From Pseudomonas sp. RIT623 (GTDB lineage: Bacteria; Pseudomonadota; Gammaproteobacteria; Pseudomonadales; Pseudomonadaceae), in NCBI RefSeq assembly GCF_004519305.1, contig NZ_SOZA01000002.1, positions 238,540-302,539 of the forward strand: a DNA stretch of 64,000 bases, written 5' to 3'. The translations under genes were made by a program, and so were the position numbers. Under the pieces are notes generated by a model. The model was not told where the DNA came from. It saw only the letters and a list, made by a program, of their open reading frames with translations, and made no database searches. Of the stretch, positions 9,194 through 19,052 are shown one piece after another (within the stretch, counting starts at the first letter, position 1; each line of letters starts with the position of its first letter).

Positions 9194-11893
9194 ATGCCCC
9201 AGGTGGATCCCGAGCTGTTCGACCGCGGCCAGTTCCAGGCGGAACTGGCCCTCAAGGCTAGCCCCATCGCCGCGTTCAAGAAGGCCATCCGCATGGCCGG
9301 CGAGGTGCTCGACAAGCGTTTTCGCGAGGGCCGGGAGATCCGCCGCCTGATCGAGGACCGTGCCTGGTTCGTCGATAACATCCTGCAACAGGCCTGGCGC
9401 CAGTTCGACTGGGGCAATCCCGACGGCATCGCCCTGGTCGCCGTCGGCGGCTATGGTCGCGGCGAGCTGCACCCGTACTCCGACATCGACCTGCTGATCC
9501 TGCTCGAGGCCGCCGAGCACGAGCAGTACCGCGACGCCATCGAACGTTTTCTGACCTTGCTGTGGGACATCGGCCTGGAAGTCGGTCAGAGCGTGCGCAC
9601 TGTCGACGAATGCGCCGAGCAGGCGCGCGCCGACCTCACGGTCATCACCAACCTGATGGAAAGCCGCACCATCGCCGGCCCCGAGCCACTGCGCCAGCGC
9701 ATGCTCGATGCCACCAGCACGGCGCACATGTGGCCGAGCAAGGAGTTCTTCCTGGCCAAACGCGCCGAACTCAAGGCCCGCCACCACAAGTACAACGACA
9801 CCGAGTACAACCTGGAGCCCAACGTCAAGGGCGGCCCCGGCGGCCTGCGCGACATCCAGACGGTGTTGTGGGTAGCTCGGCGCCAGTACGGCACCCTCAA
9901 CCTGCACGCCTTGGCCGGCGAGGACTTCCTGCTGGAAAGCGAGAACGAGCTGCTGGCCTCGTCCCAGGCCTTCCTCTGGCGTGTGCGCTACGCCCTGCAC
10001 ATGCTCGCCGGGCGCGCCGAAGACCGCTTGCTGTTCGACCACCAGCGCAGCATCGCCGCGCTGCTGGGCTACAGCGACGACAACCCCAAGCGCGCCATCG
10101 AGCAGTTCATGCAGCAGTACTACCGGGTGGTGATGAGCATCAGCCAGTTGTGCGACCTGATCATCCAGCACTTCGAGGAGGTGATCCTCGCCGATGACAG
10201 CGGCAGCACGCAGCCGCTCAACGCCCGGTTCCGCCTACACGACGGCTATATCGAGGCAGCCAACCCCAACGTGTTCCGCCGCACACCGTTCGCCATGCTG
10301 GAAATCTTCGTGCTGATGGCCCAGCACCCGGAAATCAAGGGTGTGCGCGCCGACACCGTGCGCCTGCTGCGCGAGCATCGTCATCTGATCGACGACAAGT
10401 TCCGCCACGATATCCGCAACACCAGCCTGTTCATCGAACTGTTCAAGTGCGAAATCGGTATCCACCGCAACCTGCGGCGGATGAACCGCTACGGCATCCT
10501 CGGCCGCTACCTGCCGGAATTCGGCCTGATCGTCGGGCAGATGCAGCACGACCTGTTCCACATCTATACGGTCGACGCCCACACCCTCAACCTGATCAAG
10601 CACCTGCGCAAGCTGCAGTACACCCCGGTGTCGGAGAAATTCCCGCTGGCCAGCAAGCTCATGGGCCGTCTGCCCAAGCCCGAGCTGATCTACCTGGCCG
10701 GGCTGTACCATGACATCGGCAAGGGCCGCCAGGGCGACCATTCCGAGCTTGGCGCGGTAGACGCGCAAGCCTTCTGCGCGCGGCACCAGCTACCCGCCTG
10801 GGACAGCCGGCTGATCGTCTGGCTGGTGCAGAACCACCTGGTGATGTCCACCACCGCCCAGCGCAAGGACCTCTCCGACCCGCAGGTGATCAACGATTTC
10901 GCCCTGCATGTCGGCGATGAGACACGCCTGGACTACCTCTATGTGCTGACCGTGGCCGACATCAACGCCACCAACCCCAGCCTGTGGAACTCCTGGCGGG
11001 CAAGCCTGCTGCGCCAGCTCTACACCGAGACCAAGCGCGCCCTGCGCCGGGGCCTGGAGAACCCGCTGGACCGCGAGGAGCAGATCCGCCAGACCCAATC
11101 CGCGGCCCTGGATATTCTCGTGCGCGAAGGCACCGACCCGGACGACGTCGAGCAGTTGTGGTCACAGCTGGGCGATGACTACTTCCTCAAGCACAACGCC
11201 GCCGACGTGGCCTGGCACAGCGACGCGATCCTCCAGCAGCCGGCCGACGGCGGCCCACTGGTGCTGATCAAGGAAACCACCCAGCGCGAGTTCGAGGGCG
11301 GCACGCAGATCTTCATCTATGCCCCCGACCAGCATGACTTCTTCGCCGTGACCGTGGCCGCCATGGCCCAACTCAACCTGAACATTCACGATGCGCGGAT
11401 CATCACCTCGAGCAGCCAGTTCACCCTCGACACCTACATCGTGCTCGACAACGACGGCGGCTCTATCGGCGACAACCCGCAACGGGTCAGGCAGATCCGC
11501 GACGGCCTGACCGAGGCGCTGCGCAACCCGGAGGATTACCCGACCATCATCCAGCGTCGGGTGCCGCGCCAGCTCAAGCACTTCAACTTCCCGCCGCAGG
11601 TGACCATCCTCAACGATGCCCAGCGCCCGGTGACCGTGCTGGAGATCACCGCCCCCGACCGCCCCGGCTTGCTGGCGCGGATCGGGCGGATCTTCCTGGA
11701 GTTCGACATCTCGCTGCAGAACGCCAAGATCGCCACCCTCGGCGAGCGCGTGGAAGACGTGTTCTTCATCACCGACGCCGACAACCAGCCGCTATCCGAT
11801 CCGCAACTGTGCAGCCGCCTGCAGGAAGCCATCGTCCAGCAGTTGCAGGCCGGCCAGGCCAGCGATGCCAGCCCTACCCGCATGACCTTTTGA
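9194..11893 (+). CDS. glnD: Bifunctional [protein-PII] uridylyltransferase/uridylyl-removing enzyme
   Basis: GlnD (899 aa) is the cell's primary glutamine sensor: it uridylylates PII under nitrogen limitation and deuridylylates it when glutamine is high. Domains in order: nucleotidyltransferase with [16 protein letters not shown] at residues 85-100; helical linker; HD hydrolase with HDIGKG starting at H506 (uridylyl removal); and two C-terminal ACT domains starting near 705 and 815 that bind glutamine. AAAGGA lies 10 nt before the ATG. The length matches pseudomonad GlnD. It sits between map and dapC. Confidence 0.97.
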   Translation: MPQVDPELFDRGQFQAELALKASPIAAFKKAIRMAGEVLDKRFREGREIRRLIEDRAWFVDNILQQAWRQFDWGNPDGIALVAVGGYGRGELHPYSDIDLLILLEAAEHEQYRDAIERFLTLLWDIGLEVGQSVRTVDECAEQARADLTVITNLMESRTIAGPEPLRQRMLDATSTAHMWPSKEFFLAKRAELKARHHKYNDTEYNLEPNVKGGPGGLRDIQTVLWVARRQYGTLNLHALAGEDFLLESENELLASSQAFLWRVRYALHMLAGRAEDRLLFDHQRSIAALLGYSDDNPKRAIEQFMQQYYRVVMSISQLCDLIIQHFEEVILADDSGSTQPLNARFRLHDGYIEAANPNVFRRTPFAMLEIFVLMAQHPEIKGVRADTVRLLREHRHLIDDKFRHDIRNTSLFIELFKCEIGIHRNLRRMNRYGILGRYLPEFGLIVGQMQHDLFHIYTVDAHTLNLIKHLRKLQYTPVSEKFPLASKLMGRLPKPELIYLAGLYHDIGKGRQGDHSELGAVDAQAFCARHQLPAWDSRLIVWLVQNHLVMSTTAQRKDLSDPQVINDFALHVGDETRLDYLYVLTVADINATNPSLWNSWRASLLRQLYTETKRALRRGLENPLDREEQIRQTQSAALDILVREGTDPDDVEQLWSQLGDDYFLKHNAADVAWHSDAILQQPADGGPLVLIKETTQREFEGGTQIFIYAPDQHDFFAVTVAAMAQLNLNIHDARIITSSSQFTLDTYIVLDNDGGSIGDNPQRVRQIRDGLTEALRNPEDYPTIIQRRVPRQLKHFNFPPQVTILNDAQRPVTVLEITAPDRPGLLARIGRIFLEFDISLQNAKIATLGERVEDVFFITDADNQPLSDPQLCSRLQEAIVQQLQAGQASDASPTRMTF

Positions 11894-11914
11894 CGATAAC
11901 GAGACCTTGCGCCG

Positions 11915-13108
11915 ATGAACCACGCCTTGACCCAGCTCCAGCCCTACCCGTTCGAGAAACTGCGCGCCCTGCTGGGCACCGTGAAGCCGGCAGCCGACAA
12001 GCGCGCCATCGCCCTGTCTATCGGTGAGCCGAAGCATGCATCGCCGGCGTTCGTCGCTCAGGCCATGGCCGACAACCTCGACAAGCTGGCGGTGTATCCA
12101 AGCACAATCGGCCTGCCTGCCCTGCGCCAGGCCATCGGCCAGTGGTGCGAGCGGCGGTTCGACGTCCCGGCCGGCTGGCTCGATGCCGACCGCCACATCC
12201 TGCCGGTCAACGGCACCCGCGAGGCGCTGTTCGCCTTCACTCAAGCCGTGGTCAACCGCAGCGACGACGCCCTGGTGGTCAGCCCCAACCCGTTCTACCA
12301 GATCTACGAAGGCGCGGCGCTGCTGGCCGGCGCCACCCCGCACTACCTGCCATGCCTGGAAAGCAACGGCTTCAACCCCGACTTCGATGCTGTGCCGGCC
12401 GAGATCTGGGAACGCTGCCAGATCCTGTTCCTGTGCTCCCCAGGCAACCCCACCGGCGCCCTGGTACCGATGGACACCTTGAAGAAGCTGATCGCCCTCG
12501 CCGACAAGCACGACTTCGTGATCGCCGCCGATGAGTGCTACAGCGAGCTGTACTTCGACGAGGACGCGCCGCCAGCGGGTCTGCTGAGTGCCTGCGCTGC
12601 CCTTGGTCGCAGTAACTTCAAGCGCTGCGTGGTGTTCCACAGCCTATCCAAGCGCTCCAACCTGCCAGGCCTGCGTTCGGGCTTCGTGGCTGGCGACGCC
12701 GAGATCATCAAACCATTCCTGCTGTACCGCACCTACCACGGCTGCGCGATGCCGGTGCAAACCCAACTGGCCAGCGTCGCTGCCTGGCAGGACGAAGCCC
12801 ATGTGCGCGAGAACCGCGACCTGTACCGGGCCAAGTACGACGCCGTGCTCGAGATCCTGCAACCGGTGCTGGACGTGCAGCGCCCGGATGGCAGCTTCTA
12901 TCTGTGGGCCAAGGTGCCGGGCAGCGATGCCGATTTCACCCGCGACCTGTACGAAGCCGAGCATGTGACGGTGGTGCCGGGGTCGTATCTGTCGCGGGAA
13001 GTGGATGGCGTCAACCCGGGGGCCGGGCGTGTGCGCATGGCGCTGGTCGCGCCGCTGGCCGAGTGCATCGAGGCGGCGGAGCGAATCAGGGCATTCCTGA
13101 CTCGCTGA
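11915..13108 (+). CDS. dapC: Succinyldiaminopimelate transaminase (class I/II aminotransferase)
   Basis: This 397 aa PLP enzyme is expected to convert N-succinyl-2-amino-6-ketopimelate to N-succinyl-LL-diaminopimelate with glutamate as donor. Fold-type I features are present: LYPST-like substrate loop (AVYPSTIGLPALRQAIGQW), the NPTG motif in SPGNPTGALVP, and the PLP lysine K246 in SLSKRSNLPGLRSGF. The position directly after glnD matches the pseudomonad gene annotated dapC, and dapD follows 3.2 kb later. Specificity comes from context, since close relatives also act on acetylornithine or aspartate. Confidence 0.85.
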   Translation: MNHALTQLQPYPFEKLRALLGTVKPAADKRAIALSIGEPKHASPAFVAQAMADNLDKLAVYPSTIGLPALRQAIGQWCERRFDVPAGWLDADRHILPVNGTREALFAFTQAVVNRSDDALVVSPNPFYQIYEGAALLAGATPHYLPCLESNGFNPDFDAVPAEIWERCQILFLCSPGNPTGALVPMDTLKKLIALADKHDFVIAADECYSELYFDEDAPPAGLLSACAALGRSNFKRCVVFHSLSKRSNLPGLRSGFVAGDAEIIKPFLLYRTYHGCAMPVQTQLASVAAWQDEAHVRENRDLYRAKYDAVLEILQPVLDVQRPDGSFYLWAKVPGSDADFTRDLYEAEHVTVVPGSYLSREVDGVNPGAGRVRMALVAPLAECIEAAERIRAFLTR

Positions 13109-13274
13109 CAATGCAGCGCTGCCGGCCCCTCATCCGCAGGGCTGGGCAGCAATCAACAGGAGCTGGCGCCCCTTGGTTCAAAAACTTATCGGGCGCCACC
13201 CGTAGCAATATGTACCGCATTGCGCACCCATGACCTTTTTAAAGTGGGATTTCCTACACAAAAAGGTACATGAC

Positions 13275-13997
13275 ATGAAACACATCCTACTCGAAAAAAC
13301 CGTTCATCAAGTACGCAAGACATTGCGCCGCAAGCACACCCTCTCCACCCGCTCGATCGGTTTGCCAGAGACCTTCTGGGCCCCCGGCCAGACACTGGGC
13401 GTCTCGTTCCGCGGCGCGCCAGAGGAATCCCTCAAGCAAGCAATAATGAGCGCCGCCACCCAATGGCTCGATCACGCTAACCTGACATTCGAACTGCGCG
13501 AAGACAATGATAGCTCGGCCGAGATATACATCGAGACCGACGCCCCTGAAACCCTGAACCAAAGCAACTACGGCAAGTACCGGCCGGATCCGGACGATGA
13601 GACCATGACCCTGGGTATCAAGCCGGGTCATCCGCGCTTCGAACTTACTGTGCTGCATGAGTTTGGACATGCATTGGGCCTCTACCACGAGCACCAGCAT
13701 CCCGAGGCCAATATTCCCTGGGATCTGGACGCCGTGCGGGAGTACGTCGCAGCGAAGTTCACGCAAGAGGAACGCGAGGACCCAGCCTTCGCGGAAACCT
13801 TGGAGCGGTTGATCAGGCAGAATTACCTGCCGATCACCTATGAGACCATCATCACCTTGCGCTATGACAAGGAGTCAATCATGCACTACGCCATCGACCA
13901 ATCGCTGACCTTGACGGACTGGTCATCGGACTGGAATTTCCAGCTCAGCGACAAGGACAAGCAGTTCATCAGCATGATCTATCCGATCCCTGAATAG
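13275..13997 (+). CDS. Metzincin-type zinc metalloprotease (astacin/M12A-like), no signal peptide
   Basis: This 240 aa protein carries a complete metzincin site: HEFGHALGLYHEH at residues 128-140 gives zinc ligands H128, H132 and H138, with catalytic E129. The Met-turn SIMHY at 201-205 has the astacin-type tyrosine. It ends a few residues after the catalytic domain. I chose the ATG at 13275 because AAAAGG lies 8 nt upstream; the ATG at 13230 has no ribosome site. The N-terminus (MKHILLEKTVHQVRKTLRRK) is basic and not a Sec signal, so it acts in the cytoplasm or leaves by another route. It stands alone after dapC and looks like an accessory gene. Confidence 0.8.
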   Translation: MKHILLEKTVHQVRKTLRRKHTLSTRSIGLPETFWAPGQTLGVSFRGAPEESLKQAIMSAATQWLDHANLTFELREDNDSSAEIYIETDAPETLNQSNYGKYRPDPDDETMTLGIKPGHPRFELTVLHEFGHALGLYHEHQHPEANIPWDLDAVREYVAAKFTQEEREDPAFAETLERLIRQNYLPITYETIITLRYDKESIMHYAIDQSLTLTDWSSDWNFQLSDKDKQFISMIYPIPE

Positions 13998-14008
13998 CCT
14001 GCGGCTAT
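13994..14008. terminator. Short palindrome holding both convergent stop codons
   Basis: ATAGCC-TGC-GGCTAT spans the 7 nt gap between the protease gene (plus) and the antiporter gene (minus), and contains both TAG stops. The 6-7 bp stem could act as a minimal bidirectional terminator, but neither side has a run of Ts, so this is tentative. Confidence 0.3.
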
Positions 14009-15651
14009 CTGAGCTGCCCTAGCTTGGCCTCGCTCAAGTCCAGTTCGCCCAGCACCTGGCGCACCACCTCATCTCCTACTCGATGCTGGCGATGCAAGTT
14101 GTACAACTCCAGGCGCTGGGCGCGCAGTGCCCGCACGCGCAGGCGGCGCTCCAGCAGGTCCATCTGCTCGGCCAGGGCACGGGCCTCGACGCTGTCGTTG
14201 TAGCTCTCGAGCTCGTCTCGGTATTCGGCCATCAACCGCGCCTTTAGCTCGACCGCCAGGGCCGCCTGGGCGGCATCCTGCGGCGTGTTGGCGTCGGTCA
14301 CTTCTTCCGCCTCCAAGGCATGGATCGCGGCCTCCGCCGTGCGTCGCCAAGCCTCCTGAACCTCCTGCTGCAGGCGCTCATCCGGGCTCTTGGTGACGCC
14401 GCGCAGCAGGATTGGCAGGGCAATCACGGCACTGACCAGCGACAACAGGATCACCCCGGCAGCGATGAAAATCAGCAGGTCACGTTCTGGGAAGGCTTGG
14501 CCCGCTCCGATCAGCAGCGGAATCGACATCACGCCGGCCAGGGTCACCGCTCCACGCACCCCTCCCAGGGTCAGCAGCCAGCAGGAACGCGCGGTCGGCA
14601 TCAGCACCAACGCCGGCTTGCCACGCCAACGCCGCACCACGCCAATGGCGCGCCAGATGCTCTGGACCCAGACGAAGCGCAGCAATACCAGCGCGGCGAA
14701 GATCGCCACGACATCCAGGCAGCGCCAGGCCAGGGTCGGCCATACCGCCGCTTCGTCACTGATCACCGCTTTGATGATGTCCGGCAATTGCAGGCCCAGC
14801 AGCAGGAAAATCAGGCCGTTGAAAGCGAACTCGAGCAACGACCAGACACTGCGATTGAGCAGGCGTGTGCTGGTCTGGCGTGGTAGCAGGTCGAGCCAGC
14901 TCTGCATCATGCCGGCGGCCACTGCTGACAGGATGCCCGACACGCCCAGGCGCTCGGCCAGCACATAGGCGGCGAACGGCAGCAGCAGCATGAACACCAC
15001 GTGGGTGGCCGGATCGTCCCAGCCGCGGGTGATCATCCACATGCGCAGGCGCCCAACCAACCAGCTCAGCGCCACCCCCACCGCCAGGCCGCCCAGGGCG
15101 ACCAGGACGAACGTCAAGCTGGCCTCGGTCAGCGAGAACACGCCGGTGATGGCGGCGGCCAGGGCGAATTTGAAGGTCACCAGGCCCGAGGCGTCGTTCA
15201 TCAACGCCTCGCCTTGGAGCATGTGCATCAGCGGCGTGGGCAGGCGGTCCTGGGTGATGGCCGAGACCGCCACCGCATCGGTGGGCGACAGCACCGCCGC
15301 CAGGGCAAAGGCCACCGGCAGGGGAATGCTCGGCAGCAGCCAGTGGATGAAGTACCCGGCGCCGACCACGGTGAACAGCACCAGCCCCACCGCCAGTGCC
15401 ACCACCGGCCCGCGTATGCGCCACAGCTCGCGCTTGGGCATGCGCCAGCCGTCGGCGAACAGCAGCGGAGGCAGGAACAGGAACAGGAACAGCTCCGGGT
15501 CCAGCGCCACATGCAGGCCCAGGGTCGGCCACGCCAGCAAGGCACCGGCGCCGATCTGCACCAACGGCAGCGGCAGCGGCAACAGGCGCCCCACCAGTTT
15601 GGAAACGCTCACCAGCATCAGCAGGATAAGAACGGTATAAGCTGACTGCAT
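14005..15651 (-). CDS. Na+/H+ antiporter, CPA1 (NhaP/NhaE) family
   Basis: The 548 aa inner-membrane protein has about 12 hydrophobic segments up to residue 420, then a charged cytoplasmic tail rich in Glu, Ala and Arg. CPA1 motifs include FLFLPPLLFADGW, the SPTDAVAVSAI motif with the ion-binding Asp, and GVRGAVTLA near the last helices. I chose ATG 15651, preceded by AGGAAG, over an upstream start that would add 20 polar residues. It exchanges monovalent cations for protons in pH or salt homeostasis; the exact ion cannot be read from sequence. The upstream 270 nt shows no other gene. Confidence 0.88.
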   Translation of the reverse strand: MQSAYTVLILLMLVSVSKLVGRLLPLPLPLVQIGAGALLAWPTLGLHVALDPELFLFLFLPPLLFADGWRMPKRELWRIRGPVVALAVGLVLFTVVGAGYFIHWLLPSIPLPVAFALAAVLSPTDAVAVSAITQDRLPTPLMHMLQGEALMNDASGLVTFKFALAAAITGVFSLTEASLTFVLVALGGLAVGVALSWLVGRLRMWMITRGWDDPATHVVFMLLLPFAAYVLAERLGVSGILSAVAAGMMQSWLDLLPRQTSTRLLNRSVWSLLEFAFNGLIFLLLGLQLPDIIKAVISDEAAVWPTLAWRCLDVVAIFAALVLLRFVWVQSIWRAIGVVRRWRGKPALVLMPTARSCWLLTLGGVRGAVTLAGVMSIPLLIGAGQAFPERDLLIFIAAGVILLSLVSAVIALPILLRGVTKSPDERLQQEVQEAWRRTAEAAIHALEAEEVTDANTPQDAAQAALAVELKARLMAEYRDELESYNDSVEARALAEQMDLLERRLRVRALRAQRLELYNLHRQHRVGDEVVRQVLGELDLSEAKLGQLR

Positions 15652-15923
15652 CGGCAAGCTTCCTGTGTGATTCGAGAAACGATAGCGGGGGCAACATCGC
15701 CATTGAAACAATATGTTAGCGGCCTACGTCTATCTTGGACCGCTGCACGATAGTCGCAGCCGCTCAACGAATATGTAACACAATGCTACTAGTGACGCCG
15801 TGACACACATCGCCCCGTACCGATAAGCCCGCAGCCGTGGCGCCAACCCTGTCGATACCGCATAATCGGCCCTACCCCCTCTTCAAGGAGTATCGGGCAC
15901 GCCCAGGCTGCCCCAGGCATTCA

Positions 15924-16271
15924 ATGGCTTACACTCTCTACGGCATCAAAGCCTGCGACACCATGAAAAAGGCCCGCACCTGGCTTGAAGAACAGGCCAT
16001 CGGCTTCGAGTTCCACGACTACAAGACCCAGGGCATCGACCGCGACAGCCTCAACCGCTGGTGCGACGAGCATGGCTGGGAAATCGTGCTGAACCGCGCC
16101 GGGACCACCTTCCGCAAGCTCGACGACGCCAGCAAGGCCGACCTCGACCAGGCCAAGGCCGTCGAACTGATGCTCGCCCAACCGTCGATGATCAAGCGTC
16201 CGGTACTCGACCTTGGCGAGCGTACCCTGGTTGGCTTCAAGCCCGACCTGTACGCCGCTGCGCTGACCTGA
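15924..16271 (+). CDS. ArsC/Spx-family protein of the YffB type
   Basis: This 115 aa thioredoxin-fold protein begins MAYTLYGIKACDTMKKARTWLEE, with one cysteine (C11) at the ArsC active-site position. The CNTCR-type motif of true arsenate reductases is absent, and the sequence fits the YffB subgroup, whose members are thought to be glutathione-dependent thiol reductases of unknown substrate. It lies 42 nt upstream of dapD on the same strand, a constant neighbour in pseudomonads. A GTG at 15837 would add 29 unlike residues, so I prefer the ATG at 15924. Confidence 0.85.
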   Translation: MAYTLYGIKACDTMKKARTWLEEQAIGFEFHDYKTQGIDRDSLNRWCDEHGWEIVLNRAGTTFRKLDDASKADLDQAKAVELMLAQPSMIKRPVLDLGERTLVGFKPDLYAAALT

Positions 16272-16313
16272 TCCCGCATTACGCTCCATCCCCTTTTCGC
16301 ATGAGGTAATCGC

Positions 16314-17348
16314 ATGTCTCAATCGCTGTTCAGCCTGGCCTTCGGTGTCGGCACCCAGAACCGCCAGGGTGCCTGGCTGGAAGTCTTCTACGCGCAGCCT
16401 GTGCTCAAGCCGTCGGCCGAGCTGGTAGCCGCCGTCGCGCCGATCCTCGGCTATGAGGGCGGCAACCAGGCCATCGCCTTTACCACCGCCCAGGCCGCGC
16501 AACTGGCTGAAGCACTCAAGGGTGTGGACGCCGCACAAGCCGCCCTGCTGACCCGCCTGGCCGAAAGCCACAAGCCGCTGGTCGCCACCGTGCTGGCCGA
16601 AGACGCTGCTCTAGCCTCCACGCCAGAGGCCTACCTCAAGCTGCACCTGCTGTCGCACCGCCTGGTCAAGCCGCACGGCGTGTCGCTGGCCGGCATCTTC
16701 CCGCTGCTGCCAAACGTGGCCTGGACCAGCCAGGGCGCCATCGACCTGGCCGAGCTGGCCGAGCAGCAACTGGAAGCGCGCCTCAAGGGCGAACTGCTGG
16801 AAGTGTTCTCGGTGGACAAGTTCCCGAAGATGACCGACTACGTGGTCCCGGCCGGCGTGCGCATCGCCGACACCGCCCGTGTGCGCCTGGGCGCCTACAT
16901 CGGCGAAGGCACCACCATCATGCACGAAGGCTTCGTCAACTTTAACGCCGGCACCGAAGGCCCGGGCATGATCGAAGGCCGCGTGTCGGCCGGCGTATTC
17001 GTCGGCAAGGGCTCGGACCTGGGCGGCGGCTGCTCGACCATGGGCACCCTGTCCGGTGGCGGCAACATCGTCATCAAGGTCGGCGAAGGTTGCCTGATCG
17101 GCGCCAACGCCGGTATCGGCATTCCGCTGGGCGACCGCAACACCGTCGAGGCCGGCCTGTACATCACCGCCGGCACCAAGGTGAACCTGCTGGACGAGAA
17201 CAACCAGCTGGTCAAGGTGGTCAAGGCACGCGATCTGGCCGGCCAGACCGACTTGCTGTTCCGCCGCAACTCGCTCAATGGCGCCGTGGAGTGCAAGACC
17301 CACAAGTCGGCCATCGAGCTGAACGAGGCGTTGCACGCCCACAACTGA
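16314..17348 (+). CDS. dapD: Tetrahydrodipicolinate N-succinyltransferase
   Basis: DapD (344 aa) transfers a succinyl group from succinyl-CoA to tetrahydrodipicolinate, the first step of the succinylase branch of lysine and meso-diaminopimelate synthesis. The long pseudomonad form is present: an N-terminal alpha/beta region of about 170 residues, then a left-handed beta-helix with hexapeptide repeats (RLGAYIGEGTTIMHEGFVNF through GCLIGANAGIGIPLGD). GAGGT sits 8 nt before the ATG. A terminator follows 25 nt after the stop. It works with dapC and dapE, both in this window. Confidence 0.95.
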   Translation: MSQSLFSLAFGVGTQNRQGAWLEVFYAQPVLKPSAELVAAVAPILGYEGGNQAIAFTTAQAAQLAEALKGVDAAQAALLTRLAESHKPLVATVLAEDAALASTPEAYLKLHLLSHRLVKPHGVSLAGIFPLLPNVAWTSQGAIDLAELAEQQLEARLKGELLEVFSVDKFPKMTDYVVPAGVRIADTARVRLGAYIGEGTTIMHEGFVNFNAGTEGPGMIEGRVSAGVFVGKGSDLGGGCSTMGTLSGGGNIVIKVGEGCLIGANAGIGIPLGDRNTVEAGLYITAGTKVNLLDENNQLVKVVKARDLAGQTDLLFRRNSLNGAVECKTHKSAIELNEALHAHN

Positions 17349-17373
17349 TTCCCCTCAGGCGTGAAGTGATAAG

Positions 17374-17406
17374 ATCGGGTTTGCTCTTGAAGGCAGACCC
17401 GATTTT
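17374..17406 (+). terminator. Intrinsic terminator after dapD
   Basis: ATCGGGTTTGC pairs over 11 bp (one G-U) with GCAGACCCGAT around an 8 nt loop, followed by TTTTC. It lies in the 77 nt between dapD and csdA, so csdA probably has its own promoter or depends on read-through. Confidence 0.75.
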
Positions 17407-17425
17407 CATTCCAGGCCCCGCGACC

Positions 17426-18631
17426 ATGTTCCAACCCTCCCCCTGGCGTGCCGACTTTCCCGCCATCGCCACCCTGCAACGCCAGCACCAGACCTATCTG
17501 GATAGCGCCGCCACCACGCAGAAACCCCAGGCCCTGCTCGATGCCCTGAGCCACTATTACGGCCATGGCGCGGCCAACGTGCACCGTGCCCAGCACCTGC
17601 CCGGCGCCCTGGCCACCCAGGCCTTCGAGGGCTCCCGCGACAAGGTCGCCGCCTGGCTCAATGCCGCCGACTCGCGGCAGATCATCTTCACCCACGGCGC
17701 CACCTCGGCGCTGAACCTGCTGGCCTATGGCCTGGAACACCGCTTCGAGGCCGGCGACGAAATCGCCATCAGTGCCTTGGAACACCACGCCAACCTGTTG
17801 CCTTGGCAGCAAATGGCGCAACGTCGCCAACTGCGCCTGGTGGTACTGCCGGTAAACGAGCAGGGCCATGTCGACCTGGATCAGGCCCTGCAACTGATCG
17901 GCCCGCGCACCCGCCTGCTCGCCATCAGCCAGCTGTCCAACGTGCTGGGCACCTGGCAACCGCTGGCGCCTCTGCTGGCCCATGCCCAGGCCCAGGGTGC
18001 CCTGACGGTGGTCGATGGCGCCCAGGGCGTGGTCCATGGCCGTCACGATGTGCAACAGCTGGCCTGTGACTTCTACGTATTCTCCAGCCACAAGCTCTAC
18101 GGCCCGGAAGGCGTCGGTGTGCTCTATGGCCGCCCCCAGGCGCTGGGGCTGCTGCGCCACTGGCAATTTGGCGGCGAAATGGTCCAGCTCGCCGAGTACC
18201 AGACCGCCAGTTTCCGCCCTACACCGCTGGGCTTCGAGGCAGGCACCCCACCAATCGCCGGGGTGATCGGCCTGGGTGCAACCCTGGACTACCTGGCCAG
18301 CCTAGACGCCAACGCGGTGGCCACCCATGAGGCCACCTTGCACCAACACCTGGTACGCGGCCTGGCTGATCGGGAAGGGGTTCGTCTGCTTGGCTCACCG
18401 CAAGCGGCGCTCGCCAGTTTCGTCATTGAAGGGGTGCACAACGCCGATATCGCCCACCTGCTGACGGAACAAGGCATTGCCGTACGCGCCGGGCATCACT
18501 GCGCCATGCCCTTGCTCAAGGGGCTGGGGCTGGAGGGCGCGATCCGTGTTTCTCTCGGGCTCTATACCGACAGCGATGACCTGCAACGTTTATTCGACGC
18601 GCTCGATCAGGGCCTGGAGCTGCTGCGATGA
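17426..18631 (+). CDS. csdA: Cysteine desulfurase, CsdA/SufS (group II) type
   Basis: This 401 aa PLP enzyme removes sulfur from cysteine as a protein-bound persulfide. PLP lysine K223 lies in SSHKLYGPEGVG, and the persulfide cysteine C359 lies in RAGHHCAMPLLK; the short active-site loop marks group II. The start MFQPSPWRADFP fits the family and follows the dapD terminator. The stop overlaps csdE as ATGA, so the enzyme and its sulfur acceptor are made together. No suf operon genes lie nearby, which favours CsdA over SufS. Confidence 0.9.
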   Translation: MFQPSPWRADFPAIATLQRQHQTYLDSAATTQKPQALLDALSHYYGHGAANVHRAQHLPGALATQAFEGSRDKVAAWLNAADSRQIIFTHGATSALNLLAYGLEHRFEAGDEIAISALEHHANLLPWQQMAQRRQLRLVVLPVNEQGHVDLDQALQLIGPRTRLLAISQLSNVLGTWQPLAPLLAHAQAQGALTVVDGAQGVVHGRHDVQQLACDFYVFSSHKLYGPEGVGVLYGRPQALGLLRHWQFGGEMVQLAEYQTASFRPTPLGFEAGTPPIAGVIGLGATLDYLASLDANAVATHEATLHQHLVRGLADREGVRLLGSPQAALASFVIEGVHNADIAHLLTEQGIAVRAGHHCAMPLLKGLGLEGAIRVSLGLYTDSDDLQRLFDALDQGLELLR

Positions 18632-19038
18632 GCCTGTCGGCCGAGGCCAGCCAGGCGCTGGAGAGTTTCCAACAGGCGCGAGGGTGGGAGCAGCGGGCGC
18701 GACTGCTGATGCAGTGGGGCGATCGGCTGGAGCCACTGGGTGACAGCGAGAAGACCGAGGCCAACCGGGTGCACGGCTGCGAAAGCCTGGTGTGGCTGGT
18801 GGCACATCAGGAAAATGGTCAGTGGCATTTCAAAACCGCTAGTGATGCACGCCTGTTGCGCGGCTTGCTGGCACTGCTGCTGGTACGGGTGCAGGGCTTG
18901 GCCAGCGACGAGCTAGCGGTGCTGGACCTGGGCGCCTGGTTTACCCAATTGGGGTTGGAGCGCCAGCTGTCACCGTCGCGCAGCAATGGGCTGCATGCGG
19001 TGTTGCTGAGAATGGCCGACCTGGCGACCACTCACTGA
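18628..19038 (+). CDS. csdE: SufE/CsdE family sulfur acceptor
   Basis: A 136 aa cytosolic protein that takes persulfide sulfur from CsdA and raises its activity. The acceptor cysteine is C51 in NRVHGCESLVWL, the hallmark of the family, and the rest of the fold (ALLLVRVQGLASDE... NGLHAVLLRM) matches over the whole length. Its ATG overlaps the csdA stop. It converges on tcdA with only 14 nt between the two stop codons. In E. coli the CsdA-CsdE pair passes sulfur to TcdA (CsdL), so the three genes here likely form one functional unit. Confidence 0.9.
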   Translation: MSLSAEASQALESFQQARGWEQRARLLMQWGDRLEPLGDSEKTEANRVHGCESLVWLVAHQENGQWHFKTASDARLLRGLLALLLVRVQGLASDELAVLDLGAWFTQLGLERQLSPSRSNGLHAVLLRMADLATTH

Positions 19039-19052
19039 CGTCAAGGCCGCTC

